Shown piece after piece: positions 25,211-31,619 of a stretch of DNA of 37,787 nt. A model generated the notes under the pieces. That model saw only the letters and a list, made by a program, of their open reading frames with translations, did no database searches and was not told the DNA's origin. A program made the position numbers and the translations under genes. Origin of the DNA: CAZCQG01 sp964500775 (lineage in GTDB: Bacteria > Campylobacterota > Campylobacteria > Campylobacterales > CAZCQG01). The DNA lies in the NCBI GenBank assembly GCA_964500775.1, contig CAZCQG010000021.1:1-37787 (forward strand), given 5' to 3'. How positions within the stretch are numbered: the first letter of the stretch is position 1; every line of letters begins with the position of its first letter.

Positions 25211-25948
25211 ATGTTTAGATTCCGAGATAATGGCAGTGAGTGGATAAGCATCTCCGATATGATGGCGGGGATTATGATGATATTCCTCCTCATCACCGTT
25301 TCCTATATGTACGCCACCTCTTTGAGTAAACAAGAGCTAGAAGAGAAAAATCGCAAACTCCAAACACTCAATGAAAAAATGCAAAATGTCGCAAACACCT
25401 ACAAAATCTTGCAAAAAGAGCTATATAATGACCTGATGAATGAGTTTCAAAAAGACCTCCAAGGGTGGAATGCCGAGATCGATGTGGACGACAATACGAT
25501 TCGATTTAAAGAGCCGGAAGTGTTTTTCGATCTAGGAAAGAGTAATGTAAAAAAGGAGTTCAAGGATATTTTGGACGATTTTTTTCCGAGGTACTTGAAG
25601 ATTCTTACTAGTAAAAAATATATCGATAGCGTCGAAGAGCTACGTATCGAAGGGCACACTTCGAGCGAGTGGGTGGGGGCGAGAAACTTGGATGAGAGGT
25701 ATCTCAATAACGCTTCATTGTCGCAGGCTAGGGCGTTTGAAGTATTAAAATACTGTTTTTCCATAGGCGGAGTGAAAGACGAAAACAAACAGTGGCTCAT
25801 CGGTGTTTTACGGGCGAACGGGTTATCGTTTGCAAAACCGATGAAAGAATCGCAAAGCTCAAGACGTGTGGAATTTCGGACGATGACCAAAGCGGATAAA
25901 AAGATACGGGAGATACTCGACATCGGAAAACAAGAGGAGCGGCAATGA
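25211..25948 (+). CDS. ZorB-like stator protein with OmpA/MotB peptidoglycan-binding domain
   Basis: The 245-residue protein has a short cytoplasmic N-terminus, one membrane helix (about 16-36) opening with the motif SEWISISDMMAGIMMIFLL whose Asp16 is the likely ion-carrying residue, a coiled-coil linker (38-70), and a C-terminal OmpA-like domain: EVFFDLGKSNVKKEF near 98, LRIEGHTSSEW near 143, LSQARAFEVLKYC near 168, SSRRVEF near 218. Length and order equal those of ZorB (about 246 residues). It pairs with the gene one base upstream to form a MotAB-like ion-driven complex anchored to peptidoglycan. Its stop overlaps the Na/Pi cotransporter start by four bases. Confidence 0.85.
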   Translation: MFRFRDNGSEWISISDMMAGIMMIFLLITVSYMYATSLSKQELEEKNRKLQTLNEKMQNVANTYKILQKELYNDLMNEFQKDLQGWNAEIDVDDNTIRFKEPEVFFDLGKSNVKKEFKDILDDFFPRYLKILTSKKYIDSVEELRIEGHTSSEWVGARNLDERYLNNASLSQARAFEVLKYCFSIGGVKDENKQWLIGVLRANGLSFAKPMKESQSSRRVEFRTMTKADKKIREILDIGKQEERQ

Positions 25949-27600
25949 TTTTGTCTACTATTTTTACGGCATTGAGCGGTTTGGGGATATTCCTCTTCGG
26001 GATGTTTTTTTTAGAGAGCGCACTCAAAGACGCAGGCGGCAGCAAACTCAAGAAAATAGTTAAATCTTTTACTAGCTCTATCCCAAAAGCGATTCTCACC
26101 GGAGGCGTCGTCACGGCTATTTTGCAAAGTAGCTCGATAGTTTCTCTTATGGCGCTCTCTTTTGTAGGTGCGGAGCTGATGAGCTTGGGGAGCGCCATAG
26201 GGGTGATATTCGGAGCCAATATCGGTACGACCGCTACGGCGTGGATAGTCGCGTATCTTGGATTTAAAGTCAAAATCGCCGAATTTGCGCTCATTATGGT
26301 GGGCGTGGGAGGATTGCTCTCGGTCTTTGCGTCTAGCTCCAAAAAGATAGAACCTTTAGGGAGATTGCTTATCGGTTTCGGGATGCTTTTTATGGGGCTA
26401 GAGCAGATGAAAGAGGGGACGGACATCATTTCGCAAAACTTTGACATCGCAAGTATCAGCGCATACGGAATCTTTACGATGTTTTTGGTGGGATTCTTGC
26501 TTACGGCGATCATTCAATCCTCCTCGGCGACTACGGCGATTACTTTGAGTGCGTTGTATTCGGGTATCATCGGCTTTGATGCCGCCGCGGGGGTAATGAT
26601 AGGAGCAAACCTCGGTACTACCGCTACCGCCGTCATCGGCGCGATAGGGGGCAGTAGCAATAAAAAGCGCGCCGCCGTCGCTCACTTTCTCTTTAACGTC
26701 CTCTCCGCCCTATTAGCGTTTCTCCTTTTCTCGTATATGATAGAAGCCTCTTTGTACGTTTTTAGCGCTAAAGATGAAGCTACGATGGCGTTAGCACTCT
26801 TTCATACGTTTTTCAATACGCTGGGTGTTTTGGTGTTCGCACCGTTTATCCCTTTGCTGCAAAAATACTTAGAGAAGCTTTTCGTCGAGAAAGAGGAGAG
26901 CGTGACCAAATACATAGACCCGACGCATGTGGATATGATAGACATCTCGCTAGAATCAGCCCTCAATGAGACCTTGCACTATCTCAAGCGAGCGCTTAAA
27001 TTTAGTATCGTCATCTTCGACCTCAATCCCGATGATGTGATGAAGACAAAAAAGAAAGCAAAAGAGATCATCGTCTCAAAGTCGGTGCCTATTGATTCAA
27101 ACTACCTCAAGCAATACACCCTTTTGAAAAAACATGAGATTCTCATTGCTGAATATCTCGCGAAAGTGAGCGAGCAGAATCTCGCCAAAGAGGACGTAAA
27201 GTTTCTCAATAAACTAAGCGACGCGCTCCGTGAGATAAGCTATGCCGCAAAAGCGATAAAGGACATCAAGCTCAACCTCGATAAGTTTTCCGAAGATGAT
27301 GAAGGGTATCTTTATCAGGTCTATCTCAAAGAAAAAGAGCTAGCGATAAAGATATTTAGAAACATCACGCTAATACTCACGGGCGACGAAGAGGGGGCGA
27401 AAAAGCTCGCAAAAAGCTTCGTGGAGATAAAAGGGAGTAATCCTACAAATATCGAGATAGCGAATCTCATCAAAGAGAAAAAGCTCAAAGAAGATGAAAT
27501 GTCCTCGTTGATGCACACAAATAGATCACTATTGAATTCTGCTGATTCGATTTTCAAATCGGCGCTGATATTGACAAACCTAAAGAAAGAGGAAGCGTAG
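25945..27600 (+). CDS. Na+/phosphate cotransporter family protein with PhoU-like tail
   Basis: The 551-residue protein has the two inverted NptA/YjbB repeats with QSSS motifs (TAILQSSSIVSLMAL near 58, TAIIQSSSATTAITL near 188) and matching ANIGTTATAW and ANLGTTATAV loops. Residues from about 330 onward form a soluble helical PhoU-like domain. Such proteins move phosphate with sodium, and YjbB is linked to phosphate export. It closes the long operon and is coupled to the ZorB-like gene by an ATGA overlap. A strong terminator follows. Whether it is functionally tied to the motor pair is unknown. Confidence 0.9.
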   Translation: MILSTIFTALSGLGIFLFGMFFLESALKDAGGSKLKKIVKSFTSSIPKAILTGGVVTAILQSSSIVSLMALSFVGAELMSLGSAIGVIFGANIGTTATAWIVAYLGFKVKIAEFALIMVGVGGLLSVFASSSKKIEPLGRLLIGFGMLFMGLEQMKEGTDIISQNFDIASISAYGIFTMFLVGFLLTAIIQSSSATTAITLSALYSGIIGFDAAAGVMIGANLGTTATAVIGAIGGSSNKKRAAVAHFLFNVLSALLAFLLFSYMIEASLYVFSAKDEATMALALFHTFFNTLGVLVFAPFIPLLQKYLEKLFVEKEESVTKYIDPTHVDMIDISLESALNETLHYLKRALKFSIVIFDLNPDDVMKTKKKAKEIIVSKSVPIDSNYLKQYTLLKKHEILIAEYLAKVSEQNLAKEDVKFLNKLSDALREISYAAKAIKDIKLNLDKFSEDDEGYLYQVYLKEKELAIKIFRNITLILTGDEEGAKKLAKSFVEIKGSNPTNIEIANLIKEKKLKEDEMSSLMHTNRSLLNSADSIFKSALILTNLKKEEA

Positions 27601-27607
27601 GTGTGGA

Positions 27608-27634
27608 GATAGGGAAAAAGTTTCCCTATCTTTT
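27608..27634 (+). terminator. Rho-independent terminator after the Na/Pi gene
   Basis: A perfect 10-base-pair stem (GATAGGGAAA with TTTCCCTATC, loop AAG) is followed by TTTT and a further T-rich tract. It ends the plus-strand run that begins with the helicase. The convergent cytochrome gene ends right at the T tract; its own strand lacks a T run after the stem. Confidence 0.85.
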
Positions 27635-28187
27635 ATTTTTTCTCGGTAGCGACTGTGCCTTCGGAGGGCTGTAGCTCTTTTTTGATATAGTGCGCGAGTG
27701 CCTGCATATCTTCTTTAGGGAGGAATGAGGTCACGCTATTTTTCGTCCATCGAGACGCACCTTTGTATGTCCCTTCGGAGTAGCTAAGGATAGAGGCATA
27801 GATTTGATCTTCGCTGTAATCTTTAAGCGTCTGCCCGTTAAATCCCGTCTCGCCTTTATCACCGTGGCAAGCCGAGCAGGCTTTGTAATAGGTCGTTTTC
27901 GCTTTTTCCATCACTTCGGGAGCATCTAGGTCGAATTGATACCCGTACCCATAGCCGTATTTCGGATCACCCGAACCTACTATCGCATCGATAAAAGTTC
28001 GCTCTTTTGCCAAATCGGCATTTTCCATCACGATGGAGATGTCTTTATTTCCGAGATTTTTTGTATATTTTTGGAGGATAGCTTTGATCTCCTCCCCAAA
28101 TTCGCCTTCTAGGTTGAAGCATACGCATTCAGCGTGCAACATTATCGAGGTAGCAGCTATTGCTCCGAGTAGCAAACCCTTTTTCAA
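27633..28187 (-). CDS. Periplasmic monoheme c-type cytochrome
   Basis: The 184-residue protein has a signal peptide (MKKGLLLGAIAATSIMLHA) and one heme attachment motif, CSACH at 104-108, in a class I cytochrome c domain (about 95-170). A distal Met candidate is in LPKEDMQALAHYI. Between signal and heme domain lies an about 80-residue region with CVC at 21-23 and a GYGYGYGYQ-like stretch near 78-84, of unknown role. The ATG is preceded on the minus strand by AAGGAG. It would carry electrons in the periplasm. The gene is monocistronic. Confidence 0.9.
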   Translation of the reverse strand: MKKGLLLGAIAATSIMLHAECVCFNLEGEFGEEIKAILQKYTKNLGNKDISIVMENADLAKERTFIDAIVGSGDPKYGYGYGYQFDLDAPEVMEKAKTTYYKACSACHGDKGETGFNGQTLKDYSEDQIYASILSYSEGTYKGASRWTKNSVTSFLPKEDMQALAHYIKKELQPSEGTVATEKK

Positions 28188-28253
28188 ACAGTACTCCTTA
28201 AAATTTTAGACTTCCGCAATTTTGCCCAAAAATGTGTTAGAGTTTACTTCGAG

Positions 28254-28370
28254 TTATGCTTGGATGGCATAGAAAACGCCAAGAGCTAGCAGGATGTCAA
28301 TATGATAAAGGTCAAAGGCTGCATAGGTGTAGGATTTGAAGTAGTGTCGAAGATGGTTAAAAAGGGTTAA
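28254..28370 (-). pseudogene. Possible gene remnant, hydrophobic C-terminal fragment
   Basis: On the minus strand, an open stretch right after the repeat GGTCAGGCTCCAACCTTT encodes a protein-like tail that includes HLRHYFKSYTYAAFDLYHID and then ILLALGVFYAIQA before a stop. It has no start codon or ribosome-binding site. The composition looks like the end of a real membrane-associated protein cut off at the repeat. No family is recognised, and chance cannot be ruled out over about 40 codons. Confidence 0.3.
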
Positions 28371-28389
28371 AGGTTGGAGCCTGACCCTT
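28369..28389 (+). repeat. Degenerate repeat copy 1 (GGTTGGAGYCTGACCC motif)
   Basis: The 21-base sequence AAAGGTTGGAGCCTGACCCTT differs at two positions from the copy at 28983-29003, in the same orientation. An inverted, more diverged copy is at 28807-28826. I recall this motif type bordering REP-associated or IS200-like transposase genes in other genomes. Confidence 0.6.
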
Positions 28390-28407
28390 AATAAATGGGA
28401 TTTTTAT

Positions 28408-28455
28408 GGGAGGTGGTGTAGGCTACTTATTGCCTACCGACCACTCCTCTTTTTT
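28408..28455 (+). terminator. Hairpin with T run overlapping the end of the orphan gene
   Basis: The arms GGAGGTGGTGTAGGC and GCCTACCGACCACTCC pair with small bulges around an eight-base loop, followed on the plus strand by six T residues (28450-28455). The 3' arm and T run lie within the last codons of the minus-strand 73-residue gene. On the minus strand there is no T run, so it would terminate plus-strand readthrough or just shape the mRNA end. Confidence 0.45.
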
Positions 28456-28644
28456 GTAATAAACCTTAATATAAACGAAACTTTCTAGGCATTTTTGAGG
28501 ATTTTTTTGTTCAAACGATTCCCATTTTGTCTCTATATCCGTACGAAGGCATGAATGAGCCCTGCAATAATCTTCTATTGGAACAATGACGGGTTGTGTG
28601 CTGATATTCATAAGAACATGGTGTAGATACGATGTGCTTGGCAT
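28423..28644 (-). CDS. Orphan small protein (73 aa), unknown function
   Basis: The 73-residue protein starts MPSTSYLHHVLMNISTQPVI and has three cysteines (CRAHSCLRT, QKCLES) and an aromatic lysine-rich C-terminus. No signal peptide, membrane segment or known motif is seen. It is supported by AGGAG eight bases before the ATG and by a -10 box TATAAT 31 bases upstream on the same strand. It sits alone in the repeat-rich patch between the cytochrome and the toxin-antitoxin genes. It could be a cargo gene of a decayed element. Confidence 0.55.
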   Translation of the reverse strand: MPSTSYLHHVLMNISTQPVIVPIEDYCRAHSCLRTDIETKWESFEQKNPQKCLESFVYIKVYYKKEEWSVGNK

Positions 28645-28674
28645 TTCTTTTTCTCCTGTTTAATAACTTGTAAG

Positions 28675-28680
28675 ATTATA
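28675..28680 (-). promoter_or_regulatory. -10 box for the 73-aa gene
   Basis: On the minus strand the sequence is TGG followed by consensus TATAAT, 31 bases before the ATG at 28644. This leaves a short leader that contains AGGAG. Confidence 0.5.
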
Positions 28681-28786
28681 CCATCAATTTTAAGATTATG
28701 ATCCGGCTACAATATTTAGTACAAACAACCTACAATTTCCCCAGGCTAAAAAATCAGCAAAGGAAACTTAAATGCCAAGAGGCGAG

Positions 28787-28814
28787 AACTTTAGGGGTCA
28801 AACTTTAGGGGTCA
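28787..28814 (+). repeat. Perfect 14-bp tandem duplication
   Basis: AACTTTAGGGGTCA occurs twice back to back. It lies 15 bases after ATGCCAAGAGGC (28772), which has AAGGA upstream and could be the start of a lost transposase gene (MPR start); the frame stops after 18 codons. The duplication contains the core GGGGTCA of the neighbouring repeat family. Confidence 0.7.
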
Positions 28815-28826
28815 GTTGCCACCTTT
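28807..28826 (-). repeat. Degenerate inverted copy of the GGTTGGAG repeat
   Basis: AGGGGTCAGTTGCCACCTTT aligns with the reverse complement of the copy at 28983-29003 over its outer parts (AGGGGTCAG and ACCTTT), with changes in the middle. The inverted pair 28807-28826 and 28983-29003 encloses the IS110-like remnant. Confidence 0.5.
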
Positions 28827-28861
28827 AAAACCCCTTAAATCTTAAAGATTCCCACTAATTT

Positions 28862-28984
28862 TCAAGCCACTTTTTCTACATCTTTTTCCTTTTCTTGCAA
28901 ATATCGATTTTGATCATATTTTTGACCGTTCTTGAATAAAGAGTGCGTAATCACTATAATCTTTCGCATCACTGCAATCTGCAA
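28862..28984 (-). pseudogene. Remnant of an IS110/IS1111-type transposase C-terminus
   Basis: The minus-strand frame encodes LQIAVMRKIIVITHSLFKNG followed by QKYDQNRY and a charged tail before TGA at 28862-28864. From knowledge of IS110 family transposases, the C-terminus typically has a basic RK-hydrophobic-H-x-hydrophobic-K-(D/N)-(G/N)-x-x-Y pattern, which this matches. Only about 40 codons remain; the rest, including the DEDD domain and the serine region, is absent. It is cut off at the repeat copy at 28983. It is evidence of a past insertion sequence in this patch. Confidence 0.5.
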
Positions 28985-29003
28985 AGGTTGGAGTCTGACC
29001 CCT
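28983..29003 (+). repeat. Degenerate repeat copy 2 (GGTTGGAGYCTGACCC motif)
   Basis: AAAGGTTGGAGTCTGACCCCT matches copy 1 at 19 of 21 bases in the same orientation, 614 bases downstream. It ends six bases before the -35 box of the toxin-antitoxin promoter. Confidence 0.65.
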
Positions 29004-29008
29004 AGCAG

Positions 29009-29037
29009 TTGAAATAAAATATCAAAAATAGTACAAT
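29009..29037 (+). promoter_or_regulatory. Promoter of the toxin-antitoxin operon
   Basis: TTGAAA at 29009-29014 and TACAAT at 29032-29037 are 17 bases apart, a canonical sigma-70 layout. Transcription would start near 29044, followed by AAAAGGAG before the antitoxin ATG. Antitoxins of this type usually repress their own promoter, and AT-rich near-palindromes are present around the -10 box. Confidence 0.6.
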
Positions 29038-29063
29038 TTTTAATATTTAAAAAGGAGCTATAA

Positions 29064-29321
29064 ATGCAACCTATTTTATCAAACTATACTGCTAGTATCA
29101 CAGAGCTGAAAAAATCACCTACACAACTTCTTAAAGATGCGGGAGACCACGCAGTGGCGATACTCAACCACAACGTCGCGAGCGCATATCTCGTGCCGAG
29201 TCACTTGTATGAAAAGATGATAGATATTATCGATGACTACTATCTCGCAAAAGAGGTGCAAGATAGACTAAGTGATAATCAAAAACCCGTACAAGTAAAG
29301 CTAGATGAGTTACTCTCTTGA
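29064..29321 (+). CDS. Type II antitoxin, Phd/YefM-RelB (StbD-like)
   Basis: The 85-residue protein has the Phd/YefM-like N-terminal DNA-binding fold: YTASITELKKSPTQLLKDAG, then AVAILNHNVASAYLVPSHLYEKM near residues 30-52, and an acidic flexible C-terminus that would wrap the toxin. The strong AAAAGGAG site and its own promoter support expression. It overlaps the toxin gene by 17 bases, a standard arrangement in which antitoxin precedes toxin. It would neutralise the RelE-type product and autoregulate the operon. Confidence 0.9.
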   Translation: MQPILSNYTASITELKKSPTQLLKDAGDHAVAILNHNVASAYLVPSHLYEKMIDIIDDYYLAKEVQDRLSDNQKPVQVKLDELLS

Positions 29322-29589
29322 ATTTCATCCAAAAGCTTTAAAAGAGTGGAAGAATCTTGATCAAAGCATAAAACTCCAATTTCATAAAAAGCTCAAAGAA
29401 CGACTTGAGAATCCAAGAGTACCGAAAGATAAACTCCATGGTTTCGAGAATGTGTATAAAATAAAACTGCGAACCATCGGTTATCGACTGGCTTATATGG
29501 TCAAAGATGCAGAGATAGTTGTCTATGTGGTGAGCATCGGGAAAAGGGAAAATAACAAAGTGTATGAAAAATTGCAAGAGAGAATGTGA
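29305..29589 (+). CDS. Type II toxin, RelE/ParE superfamily (StbE-like)
   Basis: The 94-residue basic protein carries the RelE fold sequence pattern: LEFHPKALKEWKNLDQSIKL, PKDKLHGFENVYKIKLRTIGYRL split over about residues 48-72, and VVYVVSIGKRENNKVYEKL at the C-terminus. RelE-type toxins cleave mRNA in the ribosomal A site. The basic residues K and R in KIKLRTIGYR and GKRE correspond to the usual RNA-contacting positions. Full length and intact, so the module is probably functional. It lies in the mobile patch just before the conserved purD cluster. Confidence 0.92.
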   Translation: MSYSLEFHPKALKEWKNLDQSIKLQFHKKLKERLENPRVPKDKLHGFENVYKIKLRTIGYRLAYMVKDAEIVVYVVSIGKRENNKVYEKLQERM

Positions 29590-29674
29590 CGGATACTTTA
29601 TTGCCGTCTTTTAAAACAAACAAAACTTTACAAAAAGCAAAAAAACGGCTTATGGAGATTTAGTCTTTTTAGAA

Positions 29675-29680
29675 TATAAT
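29675..29680 (+). promoter_or_regulatory. -10 box for the candidate 6S RNA
   Basis: A consensus TATAAT sits 230 bases before the purD ATG, too far for a short purD leader, and is followed by a structured non-coding stretch. Transcription would begin around 29686. Confidence 0.6.
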
Positions 29681-29685
29681 TTGAG

Positions 29686-29847
29686 TGCCTAAGCGATGCG
29701 ATATATTCCGACACGAGAGGGTCCGACATCTAAAGTATTGTTGGCATCGTAGTTGTCTTGTGTGTCGATGGCTTCGTTCGAGCTTTGAAAAAAGCGAGAA
29801 GTTGTCGCCTAATGGATGATTCGTCGCCATAATTTGTTGGCTTTTAT
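29686..29847 (+). ncRNA. ssrS: Candidate 6S RNA (ssrS) upstream of purD
   Basis: The 320-base gap before purD has no good reading frame but holds a consensus -10 box, then about 160 bases that fold end to end. GCC-AA at 29687-29692 can pair with TTGGC at 29837-29841, GCGATG (29693-29698) with CGTCGC (29822-29827), and CGACAC (29709-29714) with GTGTCG (29762-29767). A small GCTTT-GAAA-AAAGC hairpin lies at 29782-29795. It ends in CTTTTAT. Long closing stems around an open central part and this length fit 6S RNA, the RNA polymerase holoenzyme-binding regulator. I recall 6S RNA genes adjacent to purD in Campylobacterota, but cannot verify. Another structured RNA is possible. Confidence 0.5.
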
Positions 29848-29910
29848 AGGGGCCAATACCGTGGGAAACGGTCGCTCGGGTACATTTATTTATTTTGGAG
29901 TTTGTTTTTG

Positions 29911-31167
29911 ATGAAGATTCTAATAGTCGGCAGCGGCGGTAGAGAGTATTCTATCGGGCTAAAATTGAAAGAAGAGAAAAACGAAATCTACTTTTGGCCG
30001 GGAAACGGTGCGACGGATAGGATCGGAACAAACCTCAAAGCAAATGGATTTGAAGAGCTAAAAAAACAAGTCAGAGAACTAAACATCGACTTCACGGTCG
30101 TAGGTCCCGAAGCACCGCTAACCGATGGGATAGTCGATAGTTTCAAGAACGACGGCTTAAAGATATTCGGTCCAAGCAAGTCCGCGGCGAGACTGGAAGG
30201 CTCTAAAGCCTATATGAAAGATTTCGCTTACAGGCACAACCTCCCCACGGCAAAGTACTTTGAAGTAAAAAATCTAGATGAGGCAAAAGCCGCAATAGCA
30301 CAAATGCCTGCGCGTATCGTCGTCAAGGCTGATGGTCTTTGTGCGGGCAAAGGGGTAATCATCTGCGCGGATAAAGACGAAGCGCTGGATGCCGCAAGCG
30401 GGATGCTCTCGGGTGAGAGCTTCGGTGAGGCGGGCAAAGTGCTTGTCATTGAGGAGTTTTTGGACGGTTTTGAGCTTTCCGTATTCGGGATAAGTGATGG
30501 ACAAAACTTCATTACGCTCCCCCCTTGTCAAGACCACAAAAGACTTCTCGATAATAACGAAGGACCAAACACGGGCGGTATGGGCGCATACTCTCCGACA
30601 CCGTTGGCTACGTCCGAAATGATGGAGAAGATAAACGCAAGAATCATACGCCCTGCCATTGACGGTATGAAAAAAGACGGCAATAGCTTTGAAGGGGTGC
30701 TTTTCTGCGGGATAATGGTCGTAAATAACGAACCCTATCTTTTGGAGTTTAACGTCCGATTCGGCGATCCCGAGTGTGAGGTGTTGATGCCGCTTTTCGA
30801 CAGCTCTTTGACGGAGATGTTTTTGAAATGTATAAAAGGGGACATCGCCTCGTATCAAGCGCGATTTAAAGACCAATTTTCCCTAGGGGTGGTCGCGGCA
30901 TCAAAAGAGTATCCGTATAAAAACTCCGAATCCGCCGAAATCATAGTGGATGCTTCGCTGCAAGAGAGCGGTGATTCGCATATTTCGTATGCGGGAGTAG
31001 CAAAAAAAGACGGAAAGCTATTAGCTACCGGCGGTAGAGTATTGGTCTATGTCGCTAGCGGAGCGAGTGTCAAAGAGGCACGGGAAAAGGCGTATGAAGG
31101 ACTACAAAAAGTCAAATTTGACGGGATGCAATACAGAAGCGACATCGCGCACGAGGCATTGCGCTGA
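29911..31167 (+). CDS. purD: Phosphoribosylamine-glycine ligase
   Basis: The 418-residue ATP-grasp enzyme makes glycinamide ribonucleotide, the second step of purine synthesis. It starts MKILIVGSGGREYSIGLKL; the ATG at 29911 is chosen over a TTG at 29902 because TTTTGGAG ends 10 bases before the ATG. Other motifs are VVGPEAPLTDGI near 74, FGPSKSAARLEGSKAY near 90, RIVVKADGLCAGKGVII near 135, FEGVLFCGIMVV near 255 and EFNVRFGDPECE near 275. The stop overlaps the next ATG by one base. Its leader contains an ACCGT-ACGGT hairpin at 29857-29871. Confidence 0.96.
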   Translation: MKILIVGSGGREYSIGLKLKEEKNEIYFWPGNGATDRIGTNLKANGFEELKKQVRELNIDFTVVGPEAPLTDGIVDSFKNDGLKIFGPSKSAARLEGSKAYMKDFAYRHNLPTAKYFEVKNLDEAKAAIAQMPARIVVKADGLCAGKGVIICADKDEALDAASGMLSGESFGEAGKVLVIEEFLDGFELSVFGISDGQNFITLPPCQDHKRLLDNNEGPNTGGMGAYSPTPLATSEMMEKINARIIRPAIDGMKKDGNSFEGVLFCGIMVVNNEPYLLEFNVRFGDPECEVLMPLFDSSLTEMFLKCIKGDIASYQARFKDQFSLGVVAASKEYPYKNSESAEIIVDASLQESGDSHISYAGVAKKDGKLLATGGRVLVYVASGASVKEAREKAYEGLQKVKFDGMQYRSDIAHEALR

Positions 31168-31619
31168 TGGAAGATACCTTGCAAGAACGCCTCTATAAAG
31201 AGGGCTTGGAGCTCGCGAGCATAAAAAGTAGAATGCTTGCCTATGTGATCGATGATATACTCATTACGCTGATTATTTTAGCGATCTTTTGGAACGATAT
31301 AGCGATGAGTGATACCTATGAGCAGGCTATAAATATCGTAAATTCCGCCTTGCTTGAAATCGTCCTTTTGAGGATATTGTATCAAGCGCTGTTTGTTTCG
31401 ATATACGGCGCTACACTAGGGAAGATGGCGTTGAAGATACGAGTGGTGGTGCTCGATATGCTCGATACGCCGAGTGTCACGCAGTCGGTGCTGCGATCGG
31501 TCGTGCGGGCGGCAAATGAGATACTTTTATACGTCGGGTTTATTTTCGGAATATTTGATCCCAACAAGCAGACGATGCACGATAAATTTTCCAATACGAT
31601 AGTAGTCAATGCGATTTAA
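31167..31619 (+). CDS. RDD-family membrane protein
   Basis: The 150-residue protein has the RDD domain: SRMLAYVIDDILITLIILAI near residue 18 contains the first Arg and the Asp pair, followed by a second membrane segment and GATLGKMALKIRVV, then a third segment near the C-terminus with FGIFDPNKQTMHDKFSNTIVV. RDD proteins are inner-membrane proteins of poorly defined, sometimes transport-related role. It is coupled to purD by TGATG and overlaps lptD by 11 bases. The same order, purD then an RDD gene then lptD, is what I recall from Helicobacter. Confidence 0.88.
   Translation: MEDTLQERLYKEGLELASIKSRMLAYVIDDILITLIILAIFWNDIAMSDTYEQAINIVNSALLEIVLLRILYQALFVSIYGATLGKMALKIRVVVLDMLDTPSVTQSVLRSVVRAANEILLYVGFIFGIFDPNKQTMHDKFSNTIVVNAI

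Noticed and set aside
23125..25948. Complete Zorya defence system
   Set aside because: Only ZorA-like and ZorB-like proteins are present; the downstream gene is a Na/Pi cotransporter, and no ZorC, ZorD helicase or ZorE nuclease is seen in the window.
25797..26513. 238-codon minus-strand open frame opposite the Na/Pi gene start
   Set aside because: The plus strand carries clear NptA repeats here; the minus frame spans two unrelated plus-strand genes and has no homology-like motif.
28261..29003. CRISPR array, because of repeated short motifs
   Set aside because: Copies are few, unevenly spaced and in both orientations; there are no uniform spacers and no cas genes.
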